Assembly (NCBI GenBank): GCA_945871815.1
Contig: CAMBXM010000005.1
Coordinates: forward strand, 1-55,494
Reading direction: 5' to 3'
DNA: 55,494 nucleotides
From: Singulisphaera sp. GP187
GTDB taxonomy: Bacteria; Planctomycetota; UBA1135; UBA2386
Shown: piece after piece, positions 43,064 through 51,303 of the stretch
How the letters are laid out: the number at the start of each line of letters is the position of its first letter
Numbering within the stretch: the stretch's first letter is position 1
Translations under genes and position numbers: made by a program
Notes under the pieces: generated by a model
Told to the model about the DNA's origin: nothing
The model's database searches: none
Seen by the model: only the letters and a program-made list of their open reading frames with translations

Positions 43064-44818
43064 TCAGAGGCCGAGGTTCCAGCGCAGGCCGTTGGAGACG
43101 CGGAAACCAAAAGCGTTGGCGCCGAGATCGTCACTCACCGCCTGTGACACCAGGGACACGCCGGCGAAGGCTGGGTTGGACGGGATCGCAATCGAGTAGG
43201 CAGTCGTTGGCGCGCCAAGCGTCAGGTTGAAGTAGGACAGCAACTCCGGGAGGGCGACGTAGGCGGTGCAGCCGGTGAGGCCGAGCCCGTCGAGCGGGAC
43301 ACCGACCGGAACCTCGAGGCTGATCAAGAGGATGCAGAAGACGCCGTCTGGCAGCGGCTGGATGCCGCCAGCGTTGACGGTGAAGGTCGTGCCGATCGAG
43401 GGGCGCGAGTTGGCGGCAGCCGCGATCGTCAGCGGCGCCCGGACCGTGGCACTGATGGTGCGGCCATTGACGGCAGTCAGGTCCGTCGAGCCGGTGTCGG
43501 GAGTGCCGGTGCCGCGCGAGTAGCCAGCGAGGTAGCTGCCGCTCGTGCGCGCCACGTTTTGCCAGCGCGTTGTCATCATGCCGCTTGGGCTGAACGCGAT
43601 TTGGAAGGTGTTGGGGCTGCTCGTGCCGTACTCGACCACCGCGTTCCAGGTGACCACAAAGTCACCGGACGTGGCGTCGAAGTCGGCGTAGACCGCGCCG
43701 CCGGCGGCGGGGTTCAGGTCTTCCCACCAGCCGCACAAGCGTGGCGAGCCCGCGAGCATCGTGGCGACGTTCGGCGTGCAGCAGCCACTGCCGGGACTGG
43801 CGCCGCCAATCGTCAAGAAGCCGTTCGATGACACGTAAATCGTCGACTCGCTGGAGCCGTTGAACGGCAGCGGGAAGGGCAGCGTGATCGGCACGGCCGC
43901 GTCGTCACCAAGGAACAGGTTGTTGCTGAAGCCCGCGAACCACGTCGGTGAGATGTTGGGGATCGCGATGTAGTCCGTGGCGCCGGCCGGCAGCAAGCTG
44001 AGGTTGAAGCCATTCAGGTCCGCGGCGTTCGTTGGCGTGAACAGCTCGTAGAGCGAAGGGCCGCTGCGGCCAGGGCAGCCGTCACCGAGGATCTGCGAGC
44101 TCGCCGGCACCGGCAACGAGTTCTGTGTGCAACTGACATCAGTGATGACGAAGCCCGGGCTGGTCGGCGTCCACAACAGCTTGACGTTGCCGTAGGGGAT
44201 CGGAACGCCGCTCACCACCGCGAGGGCTTCATGGAACGTGTCCGAGGTCGAGATCATCGGTCGCGTGGCCAGCGAGACCGGGTTCGAGAGCGCGGCGGCA
44301 CCAGGACTGGCGCCGATGACGATCGTCGTGTTCAGCGTGCCGGGGACGGCCGGGGCGCCATACGCGATCTGGATACTGTTGGTCTGATCGAACGTGACCT
44401 GGAAGCTCGCTGGCGTTGTGGAGCCGAACGGATAGACCCCAGCCCACGTCACGCGGGCGCTGCCTGGCGTGGCGTTGTCGAAGTAAATGTGGCCGCTGCC
44501 GGGCGCACTGGGATCAAAGTCGCTCCACATCGGGCAGATGCGCGGCGCGCCGGCGAGCAGCTCGGCGGCAGTCGGCGAGAAGTCACCGCCGGCGATGCCG
44601 GTCGTGCCGAGCCAGATGTAGCCGTTCGAGCAGACACTGATCTGCGTGTAGACGACGCCGTTGTAGGTGAACGGGAAGCCGAGACTCAGAGCGGGCGACG
44701 TCATGTCGTCGGTCAGAGCGAGGTCGGTGCCGAGCGCGAGATCGAAGCACGGGCTCTGGGCTGCGAGCGCGGCGGCGACGCCCATGGCGAGCACAGAAGC
44801 GGCGATTTGACGGATCAT
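43064..44818 (-). CDS. Secreted nidogen-like repeat protein, array member 5
   Basis: 584 aa from ATG 44818, the Met that opens the signal peptide (MIRQIAASVL...AAQ). The frame is open far upstream but that part belongs to the glycosyltransferase gene's antisense/other frame. Unlike its sisters it has no clear AGGA before the start. Unit one has LGFPFTYNGVVYTQISVCSN, CPMWSDFDP. The inter-unit segment has SLYELF, ADLNGFNLSLLPAG, DYIAIPNISPTWFAG. Unit two has PFPLPFNGSSESTIYVSSNGF, LCGWWEDLNPAAGG and VTWNAVVEYG. The tail module has PLDGLGLTGC, AIPSNPAFAGVSLVSQ, RVSNGLRW. It is first of the array. Confidence 0.82.
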   Translation of the reverse strand: MIRQIAASVLAMGVAAALAAQSPCFDLALGTDLALTDDMTSPALSLGFPFTYNGVVYTQISVCSNGYIWLGTTGIAGGDFSPTAAELLAGAPRICPMWSDFDPSAPGSGHIYFDNATPGSARVTWAGVYPFGSTTPASFQVTFDQTNSIQIAYGAPAVPGTLNTTIVIGASPGAAALSNPVSLATRPMISTSDTFHEALAVVSGVPIPYGNVKLLWTPTSPGFVITDVSCTQNSLPVPASSQILGDGCPGRSGPSLYELFTPTNAADLNGFNLSLLPAGATDYIAIPNISPTWFAGFSNNLFLGDDAAVPITLPFPLPFNGSSESTIYVSSNGFLTIGGASPGSGCCTPNVATMLAGSPRLCGWWEDLNPAAGGAVYADFDATSGDFVVTWNAVVEYGTSSPNTFQIAFSPSGMMTTRWQNVARTSGSYLAGYSRGTGTPDTGSTDLTAVNGRTISATVRAPLTIAAAANSRPSIGTTFTVNAGGIQPLPDGVFCILLISLEVPVGVPLDGLGLTGCTAYVALPELLSYFNLTLGAPTTAYSIAIPSNPAFAGVSLVSQAVSDDLGANAFGFRVSNGLRWNLGL

Positions 44819-44914
44819 TGGATAGGTGGGTTCGTGGTCACGCCTGCCCGCTGCCGGATGCAGGTCGGAAATGGCGACGAAGCGACTCGCCAATGGAAGG
44901 CTACTCTGGGGCGC

Positions 44915-44945
44915 ACCGGCGGGCGGGCGCGGGCTCCGCGCCGGT
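44915..44945. terminator. Hairpin after the membrane glycosyltransferase
   Basis: ACCGGCG (44915-44921) pairs with CGCCGGT (44939-44945), with further G/C pairing possible inside. It lies 14 nt beyond the stop of the minus-strand gene at 44959 and ahead of array member 5. Confidence 0.5.
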
Positions 44946-44958
44946 TCCTTCGTGGGAC

Positions 44959-46575
44959 TCAGTAGCGGACGCTGGCGCGCGCGTGCGGCCCAACAGCGCC
45001 CGTGACGTCGGCTGTTCCCCATGGGCGGGCGACGATCAGGTCGATGCCGAGGATCACCGAAACCAGGATCAGGGTCCTTGCGCGCGACCAGTTGGGAATC
45101 GTGGGAACGAGCGGTGCGAGCGCCGCAGACCAGAGCAAGGCAAGTGCTGGAATGCACAGCGCGCCAAGTCGCGCATAGCCGAAGAACACGGTTGCGACCG
45201 CGAGTTTCGTCAGCAGCCAGAGCGCGAGAGCGGCCGCCGCTGGTTCGCGACGCAGGCGCCATGCGCCCGAAACCGCAAGCAGCAGCAACGAAGTGCGCCA
45301 GGCGACTGCGAACCAGTTGTCGGCGACGACGAGGTCCACAGGCTCGCGCGTGCCGCTGCGGCCGAGCGGCAGATTGGCGAGACCCAGGCCCGCGGTGGCG
45401 CCGCGCCACGCCTGCGCGATTTTGCGCGTGACGAGATCCAATGCGCCACCGGGGTGCCCGACGACCCAGTCGAGCCCGAGCCGGTAGCCGTCGTTCACGG
45501 CCCGCAAATGTGGTGGGTACGAGAGTTCGAGTTCTCGCGGCAGCACGTTCAGCAATCCCGCTGGATAGCGATCGAGTCCACCAGTGAGCGGCGGTCGGCG
45601 ATCGAGTGGTCCGCGCGTGAAGCCGCCGTCGCTCTCGCTGCAGTTGGCGAGGAAGAAGTTGAGCGGGCCGTACAGCGCGATCAGCGGCGTGTGCAACGGC
45701 GCGGGCATGTAGCCGTAGGCCTCGGTGACGATGCGCAGGTCGCCTGGCGTCACGCGCGCGCCAGCACGGACCCGGACGGTGTCGCCGACGAACGCCGCGG
45801 TCGAGAGTTGCGCAAATGGCGGTAGCGCGCGAACTGCTGCAAGGGCCTCGTCCGCCCAAGGCAACGAACCGGGCAACGGCAGCCTCGGCGCGCTGCTGCC
45901 GATCTTGCCGCTGTTGAAGTCGGCGATCGTGCGATGCACATGCAGTTGCCAGGGCAGCAAGACGAGCACGAAGGTCGCGATCGCCACGCCGAGGTCGCGA
46001 GCGCGCGAGTTCTGCTTTTGCCACAGCAGCCATGCGATGCTGGCGACGAAGCAGAGCAGATGGTCGGCGCGGAACAGGCATGCGACTGCGTGCAGCATGG
46101 CCCAGCGCACGGCCGCCGCTGGCGCCGCCCCGGTGCGCAACCGGTCGAAGTCGGCGAGCGTCAGGACGAACAAGAGCAGATACGGGATCTCGCCGTGCAC
46201 GCCGTTGCCGAGGACGATCAAGGCGTTGCTGAGGGCGCAGATCCAACCCGCGGCGAGTGCAATCGGTGCCGCGAAGGTGCGTCGCAAAGCGAGGTAGAGC
46301 AGTGGCGCGACCAGCGCTCCGAGGGCGACCATCAAAGCGCGTGGCAACAGCGCATCCACGCCGCCGTCCCACGTTGCGCGCGCGAGCCAGCCCATCGCCG
46401 GTGGGCGAAACGGGAGCGCTGCTTCGAGGCCCGCGGTGCCGTTCGCGAACTGTTGCCAGTATGGCGCGTCCCCCTGGTACGAGGCTTCGAACGGCGCGCT
46501 CCGCTGCGGTGACGCAAGCCAGTGCACTGCACGCACAGTCAGGCTGGCGGAGAACAACGCAACGGCGTGACGCAT
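44959..46575 (-). CDS. Multi-pass membrane glycosyltransferase (PMT/ArnT-like)
   Basis: 538 aa from ATG 46575. It has about ten membrane helices. The first large loop contains APYWQQFANGTAG and FRPPAMGW, reminiscent of the D/E-rich loop of GT39/GT83 enzymes that use polyprenyl-phosphate sugars. Helices with LIVLGNGVHGEIPYLLLFVLTLADFDRL follow, and an extracytoplasmic domain with Arg/Tyr-rich sequence occupies ~290-400. Such enzymes transfer a sugar from a lipid carrier to proteins or lipid outside the membrane. It lies between the metalloprotease and the secreted array, so glycosylation of these secreted proteins is conceivable but unproven. Confidence 0.7.
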   Translation of the reverse strand: MRHAVALFSASLTVRAVHWLASPQRSAPFEASYQGDAPYWQQFANGTAGLEAALPFRPPAMGWLARATWDGGVDALLPRALMVALGALVAPLLYLALRRTFAAPIALAAGWICALSNALIVLGNGVHGEIPYLLLFVLTLADFDRLRTGAAPAAAVRWAMLHAVACLFRADHLLCFVASIAWLLWQKQNSRARDLGVAIATFVLVLLPWQLHVHRTIADFNSGKIGSSAPRLPLPGSLPWADEALAAVRALPPFAQLSTAAFVGDTVRVRAGARVTPGDLRIVTEAYGYMPAPLHTPLIALYGPLNFFLANCSESDGGFTRGPLDRRPPLTGGLDRYPAGLLNVLPRELELSYPPHLRAVNDGYRLGLDWVVGHPGGALDLVTRKIAQAWRGATAGLGLANLPLGRSGTREPVDLVVADNWFAVAWRTSLLLLAVSGAWRLRREPAAAALALWLLTKLAVATVFFGYARLGALCIPALALLWSAALAPLVPTIPNWSRARTLILVSVILGIDLIVARPWGTADVTGAVGPHARASVRY

Positions 46576-46601
46576 GCAGTGGGGGTGCGGTCTTGAAACG
46601 A

Positions 46602-46630
46602 ACCGGGGCGCGGTTGTACCGCGCCCCGGT
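46602..46630. terminator. 12-bp perfect hairpin after the metalloprotease
   Basis: ACCGGGGCGCGG (46602-46613) and its exact reverse complement (46619-46630) flank loop TTGTA. It lies 54 nt beyond the stop of the metalloprotease on the minus strand and just ahead of the membrane glycosyltransferase. A strong terminator. Confidence 0.78.
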
Positions 46631-46684
46631 CGTCGCGTCAGCGGTGCGCGCAGCAGCCACTTGGCCGCTGCACCGCGCGCTGCA

Positions 46685-49675
46685 TCACGGAACGAACAGA
46701 CTCTTGTGCTGGTTCGACAGCGTGAAGCTGCCGTCCGGCTCGAACACCAACACCTGCGTGTAGAGCAGGATGCCCTGCGCGGGCATGCCCGGGAACGACG
46801 GGAAGTTCAGGCTGTAGAGCCCGGTCGGACCTGAGAAGTCAGTGAAGAAATCGAGCGTGCCACCGACCGAGGCGGTCGGGAAACCAGGAGCGCTCGTCGG
46901 GCCGCCAGTGTCACCGAGCACCAGCACGAACAACTTCGCGGCACCGTTGGTGGTGATTGCGATGTTGACGTTCTGGCTGGCGCTGGACTGTTCCGGCGTC
47001 ATCTGCAGAGTGGCCGCGAGCGGCGGCACGGTACGCGTGCCGAGTTCGAGGTCGTCGATCGTCCAGCCGCCGAGTTGCAGACCGCCGTCCGTGATCAGGC
47101 GGAACTCGACCTGCACCGATGGATTGTTGTCTGCCATCGGCAGCGCGTACTCGAAGGTCTGCCACGACGTGTCGATCAAGTTGCCGGTGGTCGGGTTCTG
47201 CCAGACGAGCACCCCGTTCACGTTGATCTGGGCCTGATCGAAGACGGCTTCTTCGACCGTGAGCCAGCGCTTGAAGCGCAGCACGACGCCCGAGCGGCCG
47301 GTGCAGTCGATGATCGGTGACCGCACGAACTCGTTGATGCTCGCCGGGTAGGCACCATTGGCCGTGCCGGTGCCGAGGTCGGTCGCCACCGCGCGCGTGC
47401 CGGTCGGAGCGCCGAGCGGATCGGCCCAGGCGATGCCGAGCGAAGTGCCCAACTTGCCGTTTGGCGCGCCGAACTGCCAGTCGACCGTGCCGGTCGTGCT
47501 GGAGCGGCCAGTGGTCCAACCCGCGGGTGTGCCAGCACCTTCGAAGCCCTGCGAGAAGAACTGGACGTAGGTGCCACCGAGGCTGCCGCTCACCGTGTAG
47601 GTGAGTTCGCCGGTCAGCGGGAAGCGACCTGTTCCAGTCGTGCTCGTGGCTTCGACGTGGTAGCTGATCTGGCCCGAGGACAGGCCCGGCAGCATCGAGC
47701 GGTAACCCGTCAAGGTGCCGTCCGTCACCATGTTGCGCGTCTGCGTGGGCCCACCGGCGGCCGAGTAGACAAGGCGCATCTGCGTGATCGCGCCGAGGTC
47801 GTTGGCGATGCCCTGGGCGCTGACGAGGCGCGAGTTGTAGCGGTCGCCCGTGTTCGTCAGTGCCGTGTGTACGACGGTCACTGGCTGGAACGTGGGGAAC
47901 GGGATCGCCTTGATGTTGGCCGCGGCGCTGAGTTCGGTGTAGTGCGGGACGCCGTTGAACAGGTTGCCGTCGTCGTCATCCGCGATGAACACTTCACGCA
48001 CGGCGTCGACGCGCGTCTGCGCGTTGGCGACCAACGTGCCGATGACGATGTCGTTCGTCAGTGCGATTGCTGCAGGGCTGCCAAGGCTCGTGCGCAGTTG
48101 CTGACGCAGTTGCCAGGCAAAGCCCATCCACACCTGTCCCGCTGTGTGCGGCGAAGTGCCGGAGGCCGGCCACAGCAGCGTGTTGTTGCCACTGCGCAGC
48201 GCGACGTTCGCGGTCTGGAAGCCACTGCCGAGCGACGGGCTGTCGACGAGGTAGAGGCCGACGACGTCGCCCCAGCCTTCGCTCAAGCCTTCGGCGTTCG
48301 AGTTGAAGATGCCACCGTAGCGCTCGTCGATGCCGTGGCCCCATTCGTGGGCGATGACCGTCGAGAATGCCGTGTTCGCGCAACCGCCGCCCTGGGCGTA
48401 GAAGTTGATCGTGTTGCCCGTGTAGTAGGCATTGCACGTCGACGCGATGTTGACCGTCGGCGTGATGCCGCTTGCGGTCGCGAGTTGCGCCGAGTTGCCG
48501 AGGATCGAGCGGCAGAACTCGTTGGTCCGGTCGATCCAGTAGCTGGTCGTGACGTCCGAGGCCTGTTCGGGCGTGTCCGTCGAGGCGCCCAGCTGGACCG
48601 TGTTCGGCACGCCTGGCGTGATCGTGAAGGTGCCGCCAGTCGACTGGCCCCCGATCAGCGTGGCGTGGTGGCGACCGTCGAGCGCGCCGATCGTGATGTT
48701 GACCGGTACTGCGATGTCGACCGTGAACTGGCCGTTGTTGTCCGTCGTCACGTTGCCGATGCCCGGAACGTTGACCACGAGGCCGGGGATTCCGGCGTTG
48801 CTCAGCGCGCTGAAGGCGTCGTTGCCGGTGCGGGTCCACTGCTGGACCGTCACCGTCGTCTGGACGAGGGCGCTGCCGTCCTTGCCCTTGATCGAGGCCG
48901 CGAGGCGAGCCGTCTCGGAAAGGCTGCAATTGGCCATGCCGCACTCGTGCTTGTCGGTGCGGAAATGGAGGACGTTGCCGTTCTTGGCGTCGATGTAGTA
49001 GCGGCCGATCGGGCCGAGGCCTTCGGCGTCGACGTTGCTGACCGGGACTTCCCAGGCCAGGTAGATCGGTGCCGCGTCCTGAGCTTCCACGTCGCCCCAG
49101 ATGACGAGCCGCAGTTCGCGCGGCTTGCCGGGCTGGGTGACGCCGGTCGGCTGCTGGCCGAGGGCCATCCAGGCACGCGCAGTCGCCTCGGCTTCTGCGA
49201 TCGTCGGCATGACGTCGAAGTTGGCGGGGACTTGCCAAGCGGTGCTGCCGATCATGGCGAGCACGCCCTTCATGTTGATGCGGACGTCGGCGCGCCCGTC
49301 GATGCAGGGCAGACTGCGGAAGTACTGGTCAAAGGTGAACGACCAAGTGCGACCCATGCGCGCACCGATGCTCTCGCGAAACTCGGAGACGCCGAGGCCG
49401 AGAAGGTCACCGTGCTCGCCAAGGGCGAGGTTGGCGTGGCGGCGGGCCTCTTCGATCGAGTTGCCGCGCCAACCGGCGAGCGTGGCGCCGGAGCCGTAGA
49501 TGGCGCGTGGGGTGTTGGTTGCAACTGTCCATTGCGCCAGCCATTGGCCGCCGAGCCGTTCGCTCAGTGCTGGGAAAGGCATGGGCTGGAAGTTCTTCGA
49601 AAGGGGCACCTGCTTGGTGTCCTGTGCCATGGCGAAGGACGCCAAGATCAGACTGAGAAGCGGCGTGAAACGCAT
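46685..49675 (-). CDS. Secreted M36-like (fungalysin) zinc metalloprotease
   Basis: 996 aa from ATG 49675. The signal peptide (~1-18) ends AMAQ. Residues ~30-190 resemble an FTP/PepSY-type inhibitory propeptide. A Big/CarboxypepD-like β-domain lies at ~250-350. The catalytic domain has HEWGH at 443-447 (His443, Glu444, His447) and the third ligand Glu466 in SEGWGD, the M36 order. Residues ~640-870 hold a β-sandwich (QLGGWTIDDLELG) of the MAM/jelly-roll type. The last ~100 residues repeat the tail pattern shared with the neighbouring secreted proteins (ILLYTQVLVFEPDGSFTLSN). The upstream ATG 49735 precedes an unlikely signal. Confidence 0.88.
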   Translation of the reverse strand: MRFTPLLSLILASFAMAQDTKQVPLSKNFQPMPFPALSERLGGQWLAQWTVATNTPRAIYGSGATLAGWRGNSIEEARRHANLALGEHGDLLGLGVSEFRESIGARMGRTWSFTFDQYFRSLPCIDGRADVRINMKGVLAMIGSTAWQVPANFDVMPTIAEAEATARAWMALGQQPTGVTQPGKPRELRLVIWGDVEAQDAAPIYLAWEVPVSNVDAEGLGPIGRYYIDAKNGNVLHFRTDKHECGMANCSLSETARLAASIKGKDGSALVQTTVTVQQWTRTGNDAFSALSNAGIPGLVVNVPGIGNVTTDNNGQFTVDIAVPVNITIGALDGRHHATLIGGQSTGGTFTITPGVPNTVQLGASTDTPEQASDVTTSYWIDRTNEFCRSILGNSAQLATASGITPTVNIASTCNAYYTGNTINFYAQGGGCANTAFSTVIAHEWGHGIDERYGGIFNSNAEGLSEGWGDVVGLYLVDSPSLGSGFQTANVALRSGNNTLLWPASGTSPHTAGQVWMGFAWQLRQQLRTSLGSPAAIALTNDIVIGTLVANAQTRVDAVREVFIADDDDGNLFNGVPHYTELSAAANIKAIPFPTFQPVTVVHTALTNTGDRYNSRLVSAQGIANDLGAITQMRLVYSAAGGPTQTRNMVTDGTLTGYRSMLPGLSSGQISYHVEATSTTGTGRFPLTGELTYTVSGSLGGTYVQFFSQGFEGAGTPAGWTTGRSSTTGTVDWQFGAPNGKLGTSLGIAWADPLGAPTGTRAVATDLGTGTANGAYPASINEFVRSPIIDCTGRSGVVLRFKRWLTVEEAVFDQAQINVNGVLVWQNPTTGNLIDTSWQTFEYALPMADNNPSVQVEFRLITDGGLQLGGWTIDDLELGTRTVPPLAATLQMTPEQSSASQNVNIAITTNGAAKLFVLVLGDTGGPTSAPGFPTASVGGTLDFFTDFSGPTGLYSLNFPSFPGMPAQGILLYTQVLVFEPDGSFTLSNQHKSLFVP

Positions 49676-49956
49676 TCTTTGGAACCTGGTGGTGGGAGAG
49701 ACCCGGCGATGCCGGGCTTGACTGCTCCAGTCCAAAGGGCAGGGTGTGGACCAGATCCGGGCAGGGAGAGGATTAGTCTGGTGGGTTTTCCTAGGTTGTC
49801 AAGTTGGGGCAGTTTCTTGGAGTTGCGCGCAGCAGTGGCGAGCCGCTTCGATCGCTGGCATCGGGAGCAAGGTCATGCCCGACAATCGGCGCGCTGTGCG
49901 GTTGCGGCGCACGGGATAGGCTTCTGCGCCCCACGCCCCGTTGCGCCTCCATCCTG

Positions 49957-51291
49957 ATGACCACCAACCAAGCCCTCGGGCAGCCTCCGGATCCGGCGAG
50001 CAACGCTGGTTTTGGGTCAGTGCTCGGCGTGCGTCTGTGGTTGGAGGAAGCTGGGCTCGCGGCCGCGGCGGGCATCGTCGCCTACCTGCTGTCGTGTCTG
50101 ATTGAGCCGGCGCGATCCGTTCCGCACGGCTTCGGCATCCAGTGGGCAACGATGTCGGAGGCGCCGTTCGAGTTCACCGGCCAGCTGCCGCATCGGCTGC
50201 TGACCCCGCTGCTCGCGCATCTCGTCGGCTTGCAGGGCACGAGCTACACCGACTTCACCCGCCTCTCCGGGGCGGCGATGCTGGCGCTGGTCTTCTTCGT
50301 TGCCCGCCGGCGAGGGGCGCTGCGGATCGACGCGTGGTTGATCACGCTGGCGATTGCGGCCACCGGCGCGATCCAGATCTACAAGCGCGGGATGATCGGC
50401 TACTGCGACAACGTCGGCTTCTCGTTGTTCCTGCTCGCCTGGTTGTTCCGCGGTCATGGCCTCGTGTTCTGGCCGCTCTACTTTCTCAATCTCGTCAATC
50501 ACGACATGGCAGCGTTCTTCCTGCCGTGGATGTGGTTTCTGCGGCGCGAGGCCGGCGCCTTGCGCCGGTACGACGCGATCGGCGCTGGGCTCGTGCTGTT
50601 CGGCTACTACCTGTTCCGGCTCTACGTTTCGCAGCACGCAGCGAGTTGGGAGTACGACGAGGGATACTTCCTGGCGAACTGCTTCTTGCCCTTCAATTTC
50701 ATCTGGCTGTGGTACTTGGCTGCATGTCACTTGATGCTGCAGTTCGGCCCGATGCTGACGGTCGTGTTGTGGCATGCGTGGTGGCCGCGACCTGCGCACG
50801 AACGGATGCACACAGGTCTGATCTTGCTCGGCATGGGCGCGGTGTTCGGCTTCGCCTACGACGTGCATCGCCACGGCAACCTGATCTTCCTGCCGCTGCT
50901 GTTCGCCTCGACACGCTTCCTCGTCGACGCGCGGAGTCGAGCGTTCTACTGCGGCCTGATCGCGCTCCAGATCCTCTGCTATCGCACCTACTCGTGGCGG
51001 CCGGCATCGGAAGACCCGTGGGCCTTCCAGTCACCGGGGTGGATGTTCGATCAGATCACCGGCGTCATGGTGTTTCAGAACGGCGGCCACCGCATCATTC
51101 AGCCGGAGCATCGGTTTGACTTGTCGGTCCACTGGGACCTGCTGACGCAGTCGTTGCCGATGCTGGCGCGCGAGATGATCGGCTTCGCGTACGGCGCGCT
51201 CCTGGTCGTGGCGCTCAGTCGCTGGTTTGTGCGCGCCAACATCGGCGGTCCACGGTGGCGCGCGCTGCCCCGCCGCCATGCAAACGGGTGA
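49957..51291 (+). CDS. Multi-pass membrane protein of unknown function
   Basis: 444 aa from ATG 49957, just after a short C-rich leader. About ten membrane helices; loops carry GYCDNVGFSLFLLAW, NLVNHDMAAFFLPW and HRHGNLIFLPLLF. The mix of aromatic residues and His/Asp at helix ends recalls polyprenyl-linked glycosyltransferases or mannosyltransferases of the PMT clan, but no diagnostic motif is seen. It is followed after 12 nt by the convergent oxidoreductase. Confidence 0.6.
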   Translation: MTTNQALGQPPDPASNAGFGSVLGVRLWLEEAGLAAAAGIVAYLLSCLIEPARSVPHGFGIQWATMSEAPFEFTGQLPHRLLTPLLAHLVGLQGTSYTDFTRLSGAAMLALVFFVARRRGALRIDAWLITLAIAATGAIQIYKRGMIGYCDNVGFSLFLLAWLFRGHGLVFWPLYFLNLVNHDMAAFFLPWMWFLRREAGALRRYDAIGAGLVLFGYYLFRLYVSQHAASWEYDEGYFLANCFLPFNFIWLWYLAACHLMLQFGPMLTVVLWHAWWPRPAHERMHTGLILLGMGAVFGFAYDVHRHGNLIFLPLLFASTRFLVDARSRAFYCGLIALQILCYRTYSWRPASEDPWAFQSPGWMFDQITGVMVFQNGGHRIIQPEHRFDLSVHWDLLTQSLPMLAREMIGFAYGALLVVALSRWFVRANIGGPRWRALPRRHANG

Positions 51292-51303
51292 CGGCGAAGC
51301 CGG

